Positions 50,791-62,972 of a stretch of DNA of 64,000 nt are shown piece after piece. The DNA comes from Centropus unirufus (Eukaryota; Chordata; Aves; Cuculiformes; Centropidae). Below the pieces are notes generated by a model. It did not search any database and was not told the origin of the DNA. It saw only the letters and a list, made by a program, of their open reading frames with translations. Location: positions 4,344,830 to 4,408,829 of the forward strand of contig VYZI01000019.1 of assembly GCA_013397695.1 (NCBI GenBank), in the 5' to 3' direction. Position 1 is the first letter of the stretch, and each line of letters begins with the position of its first letter. Made by a program: the position numbers and the translations under genes.

Positions 50791-53310
50791 CGGTTTTGCA
50801 CAGCTGCCAGGCCAGCAGCCTCTCTCACAGACCCAGGTGGTTCTGGCTTAGCAAGCAGAAGCAGACTCCAGCCACAAGGCCAAGACCTCTTTACATCCTG
50901 AGGGTACAAAATGAGAGAACCACTATCAGACTCTCAGCATTACTCCACAGAGTATCCAGGACAGCACCAGAGGTAAAGCTCAGTGATTAAGGGGTTGCAG
51001 CACACCTTCCTCAGGTGTCACATGCCCTCTGGTTTTCCCTAGAACAGCCTCTGGCCCATATCGAGCTCCTCTGTCCTCACTTAACATCCCCTCTGCCCCA
51101 AAGGCACCAAACACCTTCCCTAAACTAACGTTTTGGTTCGATTACCAGTTGCAACCTGTTCCTAGCCATTCTTTCCTCTCACTTCTCCCCGTTAATCCCT
51201 TTATTACCCAAAATGAGAGTGAACTTTCACCTACAAACACTGCTTCCCCAAGGAACACACCTTCAGCTCAGAAAACATCACTGAGGCTTAAAAAAATCCC
51301 ACTGCCAGGTTTCAAACACGACTAACAATTTCCACACACCGTCTGAAACCAGCAGCAGTGCAGGCTGTGTCATAGCCCTGCACATCAGCCCCCACTTCAC
51401 AAGTCCTGAGGATCTCAGCCAGCAGCGACTGCCTACGGGTAAAGTTGTCATCCGAGTGGCAGCTCAGAGACCATCCTAGGAAATCTGACCAGCGTCCACA
51501 CGCGTCAGCCAGCATGGAGTCACCTTTGCTAGATGTTAGGTGGAAAGGGGCAGCTGTAGCTGCGTGCTTTCCTGAGTCATTCCCTTAACATTGGAGCTCT
51601 AATTTCCATTTAATCATTCTACACAAGCTGTCAGCATGGTCCATGAAATAAGTTAAGCCTAGTCCCAACTGATCTGTCAACTGAAAGCATTAGAAATCCT
51701 CTTACTATAGAGGTCTCTGCGACTACAAAACATACACAGGTGCAGTGGTTCAGAAAAAAAAAAACAAACACACACATCTAGCAGAGAAGCTGAAGCCATA
51801 GTAAATTAATCTAAAGAAAGCCATAAGTTGTCGCTGACCTTCCAGCAGAGATTGAAAAGGTGTTCTGTTCTGGACTGACACACATCGAGGTTTTATGAAA
51901 AGGCACAGTGGAATCTCCATCTGATCTTCAGAGTTATTGCGTGAGAAACAACAGCTCGTGTGTGTCAGTGCTTTGTACTGCAGAATTATCCCCACTGAGG
52001 ACAGGAAAAAACACCTCACAAAATAGCTTGATTTGACAATGATAAAGTGGTCAAAACTGACTTTGATTTCATAACTACTCTCTATAATTGAGGATACAGA
52101 TCTATCTTCAACTAAACATATTTGTCTCAAACTGAGAACCATACAGATCATATTTGAATATTTTAAAGCCACCTGCAGTCCATATTTTGTGACGTCAGCT
52201 TGCATGTGACTGAGATAGAGCAGGTGACATGGCCTTTTATTATTACCTTGCTCTTCTCAGTCAAGCTGCAAGACTGTTATGGAATGCTTGTGTACACCAC
52301 CACAACACTTCCCGTAAGCATTCTTTCGCAGCACCGTCTCATTCCTCAGATATTCACCATCAGAAATGACTGCTGCCACTCTACAAAGCCTTAAGACCTG
52401 TTTGCTTAGCACCTCCTCGTTTCCTCCATTAAAAGTAACAGACCACACTGGAACAGGTTACAGTTACACACTACAGAACTTAAGGACTTTGTGCCCAAAG
52501 TCACACCCCAAGGTGCTCCAATTAGCTCCTTCAGGGCACGCTTCTGACTCAACTGCACAAATCAAGCATCAGGATGGGTCACCAGTAAGGAACATTGTTT
52601 CCAACTGCTTTTACCAGAACCACAAATTCAAGGGCAACCTTAAAGCTTGTGGAAACAGACTTGCTACATTTTTCAACAGGCTTCTTCCTAATAAGGACTC
52701 CAAACAAAGCAAAATAAGCCAAGGTATCTCCAACTGCTGTTGAAGGACACTGCAGTCAGCACGGAAGCTTGCTTGCCATTCTCTGCCATCTCAAAGTAGC
52801 TCTTCAGCTGTAGGCATCTGCTGCACGCTGCTGTGAAAGAGATGCTCATTTCTGTCACCAAATACATGATGCTGTCACGTATCAGATACCTGAAACAAAG
52901 ACCAACAACTCATTCCATACTCAACATACACCACCTGCAGGTTCAGAGATTATTATTTCCTTGCTCTGAAAAGTAACTTAAAGAAATGCCCAACAGTGCA
53001 ATGTGCAAATCAGCTGCACAGCAACCACCCAGGCCAAAATCAAAGGACTCCCAAAGCAGAAACTGAAGACAGGCAGTTTAACAATACAACTCCCCTGCTG
53101 AGCCTATTCTGTAGTGAGCTGTAACTGTCATTCAAGCAGTACTGAGAGTATGGTACATTATTAACAGAAATGAAAATTGTGATCAGCAATGGAGTGGAAC
53201 CAAAATACCATCTGCAGGAAAGATGAAATTTAGGCACTACTGAAGAGCTGCCAGTTACAATCACTACCGGGGCAGTATGAGGAGTCATCAAAATACTGAT
53301 TGGAAACACC
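50791..53310. other. 3' flank of RPS15A
   Basis: This is unique sequence between the CR1 fragment and the RPS15A polyadenylation region. A minus-strand open frame of 151 codons (51,750-52,205) has no recognisable similarity and ends in a homopolymer-derived Phe run. A weak MIR-like stretch is near 52,480-52,520. No further exon of RPS15A is expected here. Confidence 0.7.
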
Positions 53311-53327
53311 AGAGTCCATTTGAATGG

Positions 53328-53356
53328 TTTATTAGTATCCTCTTTTTTTACAAGTT
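53328..53356 (-). terminator. RPS15A: RPS15A 3' UTR with AATAAA polyadenylation signal
   Basis: An AATAAA hexamer on the minus strand (53333-53328) lies only about 24 nt after the stop codon. It is followed by a G/T-rich stretch (CTCTGGTGTTTCC) near 53,300-53,315 that would suit the downstream element. The predicted 3' UTR is therefore only about 40-50 nt, as is usual for ribosomal-protein mRNAs. Confidence 0.9.
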
Positions 53357-56564
<3,208 letters not shown>

Positions 56565-56569
56565 GGTGC

Positions 56570-57436
56570 CTGTGGGGAAGAGGAGCGGCTGTTATACATA
56601 CACCGGTTTTTCAGCACAGAAATACTGAGAAACATGATTTATTTAAGGCTAATTTAGACACGAAATATCAAAGACTGACAGAAAGTTACATTAAGCCTTA
56701 AAAAGCATTGTTAGGCTAAACAGCAGATCAAGTCACGCACTCTAGAATGCCCAAGAGAAATCAAAACTATGGTAATAAGTTACAAAGCCTAGCTTAAGAC
56801 TCCACTTGGTCAACACATACTCACAGAGATTTAAAAAACACCATTTCCACAACTTTTTATCAGTCCGACACCTTTCCCAGGTGAATTCCTTTGGACTTAA
56901 AAACGCAATTCTGCACTAGCCATGTTCAAGTCGTAGCCCCACACGTTACTAAATACGATCAATGCTCCTCCCCTTGCTGCTCTACGCAAGGAATCGCAGG
57001 ACGCAACGCAGCCCGGTGAAGCGGGCCCTGGGCACCCCCTGGGTTCGCAATGAAGACAGGGGCCCAGGGGCCCAGGCAAACCCGCACGCAGCGCCAGGCC
57101 GCGCGGGGCCGCCGGGCCAGTCCCGCGGCTCGCCCAGGCTTCATCCCGCAGCCGCCTGCGCCCGGCCGCGCTGGCCCCGCTCCCCCGGTCCGGCGTGGCG
57201 CGGGCCCGCCCGCCGCTCCCTCATCTCTGCGGAGCCACAGGCAGCGGGCGCGGCCCCCCCCCTCCGCTCCGGGGGCTCCGGACAGCGCTAGGGGGGGCGG
57301 CGGCGGCTCAAAACGGGCCGAGAGGGTCGGGCGCACCCCCGCGGACCCGGCGAGGCGCGCGACGGCGGCAGCGGGGCCCGGATGGGCCCGGGAGGCGGCG
57401 GATGGTGCCCGGGAGGCGGCGGCTGCCCCCACTCAC
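56570..57436 (-). other. RPS15A: RPS15A intron 1
   Basis: This intron of about 870 bp separates the TOP exon from the first coding exon. Its first half is CpG island and its second half is AT-richer. I found no small RNA gene in it; no convincing C/D-box pair was visible on the minus strand. Confidence 0.85.
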
Positions 57437-57466
57437 CGGCGCAGCAAGATGGCGGAAAAGGAAGAG
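57437..57466 (-). promoter_or_regulatory. RPS15A: RPS15A non-coding exon 1 with 5'-TOP start
   Basis: On the minus strand the sequence CTCTTCCTTTTCCGCCATCT begins at 57466 and the exon ends GCCG|GTGAGT at 57437, giving an exon of about 30 nt. A cytidine start followed by an unbroken pyrimidine run is the 5'-terminal oligopyrimidine (TOP) signature, through which mTOR/LARP1 control translation of ribosomal-protein mRNAs. Joined to exon 2 it gives a 5' UTR of about 35 nt. The exact start base is inferred from the TOP rule. Confidence 0.88.
57445..57455 (-). promoter_or_regulatory. YY1 motif inside RPS15A exon 1
   Basis: CCGCCATCTTG on the minus strand is the canonical YY1 core (CCATCTTG, often CGCCATCTT). 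A YY1 site just downstream of the start, in the first exon or first intron, is common in ribosomal-protein and other housekeeping genes. Occupancy is not shown by the sequence. Confidence 0.75.
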
Positions 57467-57481
57467 GCCGGGCCCCCGCGC

Positions 57482-57492
57482 GGTATTATGGG
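57482..57492 (-). promoter_or_regulatory. A/T-rich TATA-like patch of the RPS15A promoter
   Basis: CCCATAATACC interrupts otherwise very GC-rich sequence about 18-25 bases upstream of the predicted start. Ribosomal-protein promoters often carry such a weak A/T-rich element in place of a consensus TATA box. The position is slightly closer to the start than a classical TATA box, which leaves some doubt about the start base or the function. Confidence 0.45.
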
Positions 57493-57532
57493 AGGGCCAT
57501 GGGCGCCAGGCCGCGAGCCGCGCCTCGCGACC

Positions 57533-57542
57533 TCTCGCGAGA
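57533..57542. promoter_or_regulatory. TCTCGCGAGA palindrome (CGCG element)
   Basis: A perfect 10-bp copy of the TCTCGCGAGA palindrome lies about 70 bp upstream of the RPS15A start. This element is established as a methylation-sensitive activator of CpG-island housekeeping promoters, bound by BANP, and earlier described as the CGCG box. A further CTCGCGA copy missing the last bases is immediately adjacent (57524-57530). Confidence 0.8.
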
Positions 57543-57590
57543 CTTGGAGTTCCAGTGGGGACGCGCCGCGCGCCAGCCCTGCTCGTCCGC

Positions 57591-57621
57591 ATTGGCCGAG
57601 AGCGGCGCGGCGCGCTTCCGG
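57591..57621 (-). promoter_or_regulatory. CCAAT box and ETS-type motif
   Basis: ATTGG at 57591-57595 reads CCAAT on the minus strand (context CGGCCAATGCGG), about 125 bp upstream of the RPS15A start, and suits NF-Y. CTTCCGG at 57615-57621 is an ETS/GABP core. Both are common partners in CpG-island housekeeping promoters. The assignment rests on motif match and position only. Confidence 0.5.
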
Positions 57622-57700
57622 AGCGACGCTCCTCCCCCGGTCCCCATAGCAACCAGAACGCTCCGCAGCGGGCGGTGCTACGGCAGCGCGGGAGGGTCAA

Positions 57701-58214
57701 ACGCCACCACGCTAACCCGAGCCTTGGGGAAGGCAGCGTTCCCGCAGCATTCCAAGTGTCCCGGGAGCCCACCGCCCGGCACCGCCACAGCCCGGCACGT
57801 CCCAGGGCCGGTGTGGGGCAGAAGGGCTGGCACCAGCCCTCCTGCCGCTCCGTGGCGTCACCTCTCGCCTCTCCCTACCCAGCATCGCTCCCCACGCTGG
57901 GCTGTGCCAGCTCCCCGGGGAATTCTCCAGGTACCGGTTTCCATAGCAACACGGCACCGCCGCTCAGAGCTACCAAACGTTCTACAGACCGGGTCCAAGC
58001 TGCCCCGGTCACTTCATCAGAGGCGCCCGGCTCTGGAGGATGAGACCCTCCGCACACAGCCGAAGCTGGGAACAGTTTCATCATTCACAGCGAGCTCTTC
58101 CAAACAAAAGGTGTTCTCCTGGCAGGACACGTGGCACTAAAACCCCACCCCCAGCTCCAGTCCTCCTGTGAAAGGCACACTGACACAATTCTGTGCAGGC
58201 TCACAAAGACCAAG
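57701..58214. other. Spacer between ARL6IP1 3' end and RPS15A promoter
   Basis: This is GC-moderate sequence upstream of the RPS15A CpG island core. It contains an RFX X-box-like motif, GTTTCCATAGCAAC (57937-57950); a second half-site, CCATAGCAAC, lies at 57644-57653. There is no supportable gene. The plus-strand open frame of up to 252 codons running in from the CpG island shows no domain. Confidence 0.6.
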
Positions 58215-59140
58215 GCTCAGGAGGTCTCTCTTTAGTGTGTATTTACCTATCAACAGTTACAACAGACACAGAGGAGGGTTCATTTTAAAAATGCATTAAC
58301 ACAGGTTTTAGCTTTTTAAAGATAAAACTTCAGTTTAAAAAAAAAAAGGAGGGCGAGGCCATAGAAAAGCACACAGAATTCAGGCATATTTACAGGAGAC
58401 AAACCTAGCACATTCCAGGTGATTTTGTGTACAGACAACAACATCCACCAAACCAAACATGCGACACAGCTCCATGATAACAGCAGGTTTCAGAACAATC
58501 AGTTGCTACGGTAACTCACACCTTAACTCATTTTCTATAGTCTCAGTGCAATGAGTTGAAGTTTATGCTACAGCTAAAAAACTAAACTACCGATTTTTAT
58601 ATCCCAGACCCCCACTCAACAGATGATCTGGTAGATGCAGCCAAAAAAAACAAAAAAAGCAAACAGATTCAGTGAGACAAAGGCATCTCCCTCTGCCCAG
58701 GCTGGGCACTCTGCAGCCACCATCTCTCCACTCAAGAATCAGTAGTTACAAGCCCGCAAGAGGCACAACTGCCTTCCTTGCTGTGGCCACAAGATGTGTC
58801 ACTAGCAGTTACAGAAACGCTATCGTGCATTACAGCGCTGCTGTTTCTGGAGCGAGGGTATTTATTCACAGGGCCTCTTCGCCTGGTGAAGACACCGAAC
58901 CGAGCTCCATACATCAAAGGCCGAGATCTTTCATACGACACCACCTGCAGAAGCCTAATCAGCACAGCAAGAGAGGCACAAATGCATGGCAGTTGCTAGG
59001 GTGACATTTCCACTTCATCAGGGAGCCAATAAAAAATAGAAAGCCAGTGAGCAACACAACTTCTATTGTCTTAATTATACATTAACACTCAAAACTGTTC
59101 CCAAGGAAACCTTTCACAGGAGTGAAGAGAAGTTCAGTCT
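58215..59140 (-). other. ARL6IP1: Probable ARL6IP1 3' UTR (3' end uncertain)
   Basis: The sequence after the ARL6IP1 stop is AT-rich with long T and A runs on the minus strand, as expected of a 3' UTR. An AATAAA lies at 58866-58861, which would give a UTR of about 300 nt. Mammalian ARL6IP1 mRNAs have, as I recall, a much longer UTR, and a weaker AATACA variant in an A/T-rich context occurs near 58,232-58,237, so the UTR may run to about 58.2 kb. The end cannot be fixed from sequence alone. Confidence 0.45.
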
Positions 59141-59259
59141 TCATTCATTTTTCTTTTCCTTGTGCTTGAGAAGTTTGTTTATCTCCCTTTTTGCCATTCC
59201 AACATACTTTGTAATGATCCCGTGCTGGTTTAGTCCGGGAAAGAGCAACAAGAAACTTA
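59141..59259 (-). CDS. ARL6IP1: ARL6IP1 exon 6 (last coding exon)
   Basis: This exon follows TCTTCTCTCTAG and completes Val165, then encodes residues 166-203, including SFLLLFPGLNQHGIITKYVG and MAKREINKLLKHKEKKNE, with TGA at 59143-59141. It holds the end of hairpin 2 and a basic amphipathic C-terminal tail with a KKXX-type ending. Confidence 0.98.
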
Positions 59260-62200
59260 CTAGAGAGAAGATAAAAAAAAAAGCAATTACTTCATACTCC
59301 TTTAATAAGTTTCTGTCATCTTGCAATTCCTCGTTTCCCTTAAACCTCACAAACTATCTGAAAACAGAAATATACAACCCTGCAACAAAAAGCCATGTAA
59401 TCAAAACCCACTTCTACCAGCCCCACACCATCTCAGGCAGCAAATGGAAATGTTCTGTGTGCTCTGCTCGCTGCACTTACCAATAAGATAGGTCAGGAAG
59501 AGATTGTGAACTTGCTGTCCAATCCAGGCAACCACAGCAAGAGAGAAAAGCATGGTCATGAAGTACTGAAAAATGAAAAGGGTGCAGTTATCACAGATCA
59601 GTTGGCAAATCTCCCCCCTCCCTTCAAATACTCAACACCACTTTAACATGGAAAACCACCTTGAAGTTTGCCATCTCTTCCACACACAACACCTGCCCAC
59701 AGGCTTGTTAAAACTGAGATGACACAATTGCGTGTTCTCATTTATTTTCAGACCACAAGTTTTACAGGAAGACAGCTTCTTTCTGTCCAGGTATCCCCTT
59801 AGGCTCAGACTATGCCTTTCCTGCTGGCACAACTTCAGTCTCACACCGTACCTGAAGCTGGCTGCAGGGCAGTAAACGCAGCAGTTCAGATGCTTAAGCT
59901 TACACTTTACTAAGAGCCAGCTTTTTGACCGATTGTGTGCACCAGAAACAAGCTGTGTTCCCAAAATTGACCATATTCAACTGGCATTAAGTCACAGCCA
60001 GAACTGCTGGTTCTTGCTCTGAAATATCGGTTCGCTCAGACACATGCCTTGCTAAAATACAAGAGAATAAAGAAACTCAAGCAAATCTTAACAGGGACGA
60101 ACTCCTAGAACTCAATACCATTTTAGGCTTCTCTTCCTTCAGCGTGAAAAGACGTTTCCACCAGCCAACAATTCGGCGACGAGACTTTACCAAATTGCTG
60201 CAAATTTCATGAAATCGCTGCTGCTGTTCTGTAGTCCTTTTAACAAAGACAAAAGCCAGAGATAAGAATTTAAGTTTTCAGCTGAAATTTTAAAATCTAC
60301 CATAGTAATTTTACAGCAACAGAGATGTGTCTAGCACCTATCCTAGCATTTGCCTCAGTTATAAACCTTAACTTTACTTTTACATTGAACCCCAAATAGC
60401 AACTATATTCAAACCAGAAGACCACCTATTTCACCCCGATATCAGCATGGCACACACAAATAACACCTGATACCAAGGCGCATTACGTTGGCTTTTATGT
60501 TGGGTTCATTATTCGAAGCTTATCCAGTAGTTGTCACCCCAAAGCAGACACACTAAAATTTACTTCAAGTTTAGTTAAAATAGGTTTCCTCTCAAGATTA
60601 CTGTTTTTCTACAAGCATTACCCTTCAAATCTTTCAGTCACTCGTGATCACATTCATACTCTCTGCGTTACTCTTGTCTATCATATTTACCACTGCCGCT
60701 CTTCCTAAACAATCCAACATCCTTCTTCCCAATTTATTTCTCAGCGTCTAGCACAAGCACTAATTGCTAAAAACTACTTTAGCAGAACTAACTAGCATCC
60801 TTAATGGAGAGCAAAGAATTTGCCTAACCCTTAAAAAATTACCTTATTTTTCTAGAAGAGAAAGAACAATAAGGATTTTGCAGTTTCAGAAAAAAATGAA
60901 GGACATTTTACTTGTGTCCTTGCTTTATATATTATAGACATTTCACATTTCTCACTATAATCACTCCATAAAGTAATTGTTTGATATGTGCAACTCGGAT
61001 ATCCATTTTGATAAAGTTCATACTTTATTTACACTCAAACTGTTTTAATTCAAAGCCTTCCTCACCATTTGTTAGAGCCAAAGATTCTAGGTGCAAGAGC
61101 AGGAACAAGATAATCAGCCAAACAGAGGAACATAACAAAACAGGAGACACCTGAAAGAACTGATGGGTCCAAGTAGTAGATCATCCTGCAGAGAGAAGAT
61201 AACAGAAATAATTTCTGGGTGCTTAGACTGCTAAATACTAAACACATTTAGGCACCACTTTGGTTTGGCTCATAACTTCAAACAGCAGACCTACCCTCTT
61301 GCCCAACCTCAAAAACACCCTCGAAGTTAAGTACTTCAACACTATTACAGAGAAATACAGATCTAATTTACATTTTCTTAATGTGGTAGGTAAGAAAATA
61401 CTGCACTACAGCAAGCACAGTACGCACTTCAGTAGTTCATCATTATTGCTGTCTCATTAAGATGACACCTGGATGAACTCAACACTGACTGGGGAACGAG
61501 GATCAGTGTGGGAACATGTGAAATAACCAGGTAAAGCCCTAAGCTTGCTGGGTCTTTAGTCCCACATTTCAGACCCGGTATGGGTCGCCTGTTGCCGTGT
61601 CTCACAGGTGAGGGCTACCAGACCTGTTCTGGACAAGGCGCCACACACCTCCAGTCAGGAGGTCTTTGTGCTTTATGTATCACGCGTGCCATCGCTCAAA
61701 CACAGCGCTCTGGGTACTGGACAAGAACCAGCCCATCTCTGAAGCACCAGAAACACTCAATGGTGTCCCATGCTCCTTATTTGCACTTAAGAGGACTTCC
61801 TGAACACTGAAGTAATAAAAGGAAATTATGTAGTCCATTGCAGGGCCAATCTTTCCACACATCTGGCACAGTGCTACTGTGTTGAATGTTGAAGGTGATT
61901 TTTGATGAAGCACCAATTAAGAAACAGAGTCAATTCTATTTCCTCAAAGCTTTATTCAACACAAGATCTTTCCTGCAACAATCACAGAATTTATAACAAA
62001 ATACTTTAAAGATCATGCAAATATTCCTCTTAGAAGTTATTCTTCAGTTTTATTTGATTTCCACCCTCCTTACCTGCCAAAGACCATGAAATTAGTCAGA
62101 AAATCAATTATCTCTGCCTTACCTTATTCAACACTTATTTTTGTAACTCCCCTTTCCTTCTTAGTCCAAAATCCCACGGAACTCCACAGCTGGTATGGAC

Positions 62201-62972
62201 ACCGATCTGCACAAGGCAGGCTGGGGTCACCTCGACTACCACCACGTTACGCAAAAGCATATACAAGTGCCTCCAAAAAGTCACTTCTGTGTCTCCAGCC
62301 CAGGGTCAGGCAACATCCTCCCCGACTGAAAGTTACCTGCAGTCTTTCCCTCCTTGCTCAAAGGACAGGACAGAGAATGTAAAAAAACCAAGTTGTGCAA
62401 AACCAGCTGAACTCATCCTAAACACCACGTCAAAGACACAGAATAGGAAAGTTTGCCCTACGGAAATAGGGGTTTTCTAAAATGATACTGCTCTTGGTTT
62501 GGGTGAAAAAGCCAAAGGAGACAACCACATCTGACTAAGAAGCAGTGTGCAAAGGATGAGGGCAAAATACAAACACCCAAATGAAGAACTTGCAGCTGAA
62601 CATGGTAAAAATCTACAGGCATCACTGCTTTTGCAGAAAGAGCTGTAGTGTCACTTCTTGATTTCCGTACCCAAGGTTTCTCTTTTTCGAAGTTCACACA
62701 CGTTCAGAAATAGAACACAGAGGAAGAGCCAAGCCTTCCTGTTAGTTTTTTAAAGATGCCTTACTAATTTACTTAATAGGTTTGCTACCAGCCATGGAAG
62801 TGCAATGGTGTTGTAGGCTTCCCCCACAAGCTACTTACAGAAAAGAAAAGGAAACAACACTCATCAGCGCCAGAGGAAACCAGGCTCTCTCCCAGCGAAG
62901 AACCTTATCGGTCATCAAAATCACTTCTCCCCATCCTTGTAACTGCTCTTCCAAGCTAGCAGTTTCTGAAGC
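59141..62972 (-). CDS. ARL6IP1: ADP-ribosylation factor-like 6 interacting protein 1, exons 2-6 (5' partial)
   Basis: ARL6IP1 is a small tetraspanning ER protein with two reticulon-like hydrophobic hairpins. It shapes ER tubules, binds ARL6, and its loss causes a hereditary spastic paraplegia (SPG61) in humans. Segments 62972-62839, 61185-61066, 60236-60119, 59565-59481 and 59259-59141 join in phase into 576 nt, which is 191 residues plus stop. This corresponds to residues 13-203 of the usual 203. The first hairpin is split between exons 2 and 3 (about residues 43-90) and the second between exons 5 and 6 (about 137-172). The C-terminus ends KHKEKKNE, so KKNE fits the KKXX ER-retrieval signal. 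The start codon and about 12 residues lie in exon 1 beyond the window. The gene is intact, with no frameshift or odd splice site, and sits in tandem upstream of RPS15A. Confidence 0.97.
59481..59565 (-). CDS. ARL6IP1: ARL6IP1 exon 5
   Basis: This 85-nt exon follows CATTTTTCAG and ends TATTG|GTAAGT. It encodes residues 137-164, starting YFMTMLFSLAVVAWIGQQVH, plus one base of Val165. It is the first half of hydrophobic hairpin 2. Confidence 0.97.
59566..60118 (-). other. ARL6IP1: ARL6IP1 intron 4
   Basis: This intron of about 550 bp is unique sequence. A minus-strand open frame of 110 codons crosses it without similarity to a known protein and is treated as chance. Confidence 0.8.
60119..60236 (-). 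CDS. ARL6IP1: ARL6IP1 exon 4
   Basis: This 118-nt exon follows TTGTTAAAAG and ends AAAATG|GTATTG. It encodes the last base of Trp97 and residues 98-136: TTEQQQRFHEICSNLVKSRR, then RIVGWWKRLFTLKEEKPKM. This is the charged cytosolic loop between the two hairpins. The donor GTATTG is weaker than consensus. Confidence 0.97.
60237..61065 (-). other. ARL6IP1: ARL6IP1 intron 3
   Basis: This is an AT-rich intron of about 830 bp. I see no repeat or RNA gene in it. Confidence 0.8.
61066..61185 (-). CDS. ARL6IP1: ARL6IP1 exon 3
   Basis: This 120-nt exon follows CTCTCTGCAG and ends AAATG|GTGAGG. It encodes the last base of Leu57, residues 58-96 (beginning MIYYLDPSVLSGVSCFVMFL and ending APRIFGSNK) and two bases of Trp97. 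It completes the first hydrophobic hairpin. Confidence 0.97.
61186..62838 (-). other. ARL6IP1: ARL6IP1 intron 2
   Basis: This intron of about 1.65 kb is the longest complete one in the gene. It is unique sequence, AT-rich at 61.8-62.1 kb. I recognise no repeat family or RNA gene; a C-box-like TGATGA near 61,438 has no properly placed D box. Confidence 0.8.
62839..62972 (-). CDS. ARL6IP1: ARL6IP1 exon 2
   Basis: This 134-nt exon follows the acceptor TTTATGTAG and ends TTCT|GTAAGT. It encodes residues 13-56, starting ASETASLEEQLQGWGEVILM, and two bases of Leu57. It covers the cytosolic N-terminal segment, including DKVLRWERAWFP, and the first strand of hydrophobic hairpin 1. Confidence 0.96.

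Larger units (their letters stand above)
56960..57700. promoter_or_regulatory. CpG island spanning RPS15A exon 1
   Basis: This stretch is very GC- and CpG-rich compared with the AT-leaning surroundings, and it contains the RPS15A first exon, start site and upstream motifs. The long open frames seen here on both strands (up to 282 codons on the plus strand) follow from the low stop-codon frequency of GC-rich sequence: they are rich in Arg, Ala, Pro and Gly and show no recognisable domain. GC enrichment tails off gradually to about 57,960. Confidence 0.9.

Noticed and set aside
51750..52205. 151-codon minus-strand open frame
   Set aside because: No family similarity, it ends in homopolymer-encoded Phe residues, and frames of this length are expected by chance in 64 kb on two strands.
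1..53300. Exons of XYLT1 or another syntenic gene
   Set aside because: None of the conserved XYLT1 catalytic or exon 2 peptide segments that I remember appears in any frame.
56959..57772. Minus-strand open frames of 154-157 codons around RPS15A exon 1
   Set aside because: They run through the TOP exon, its donor site and intron 1. The complete RPS15A protein starts at 56,564, so these are composition artefacts.
57195..58140. Plus-strand open frames of 199-282 codons over the CpG island
   Set aside because: They are Arg/Ala/Pro/Gly-rich translations of GC-rich promoter DNA, overlap in several frames and on both strands, contain no domain, and lie antisense to RPS15A exon 1.
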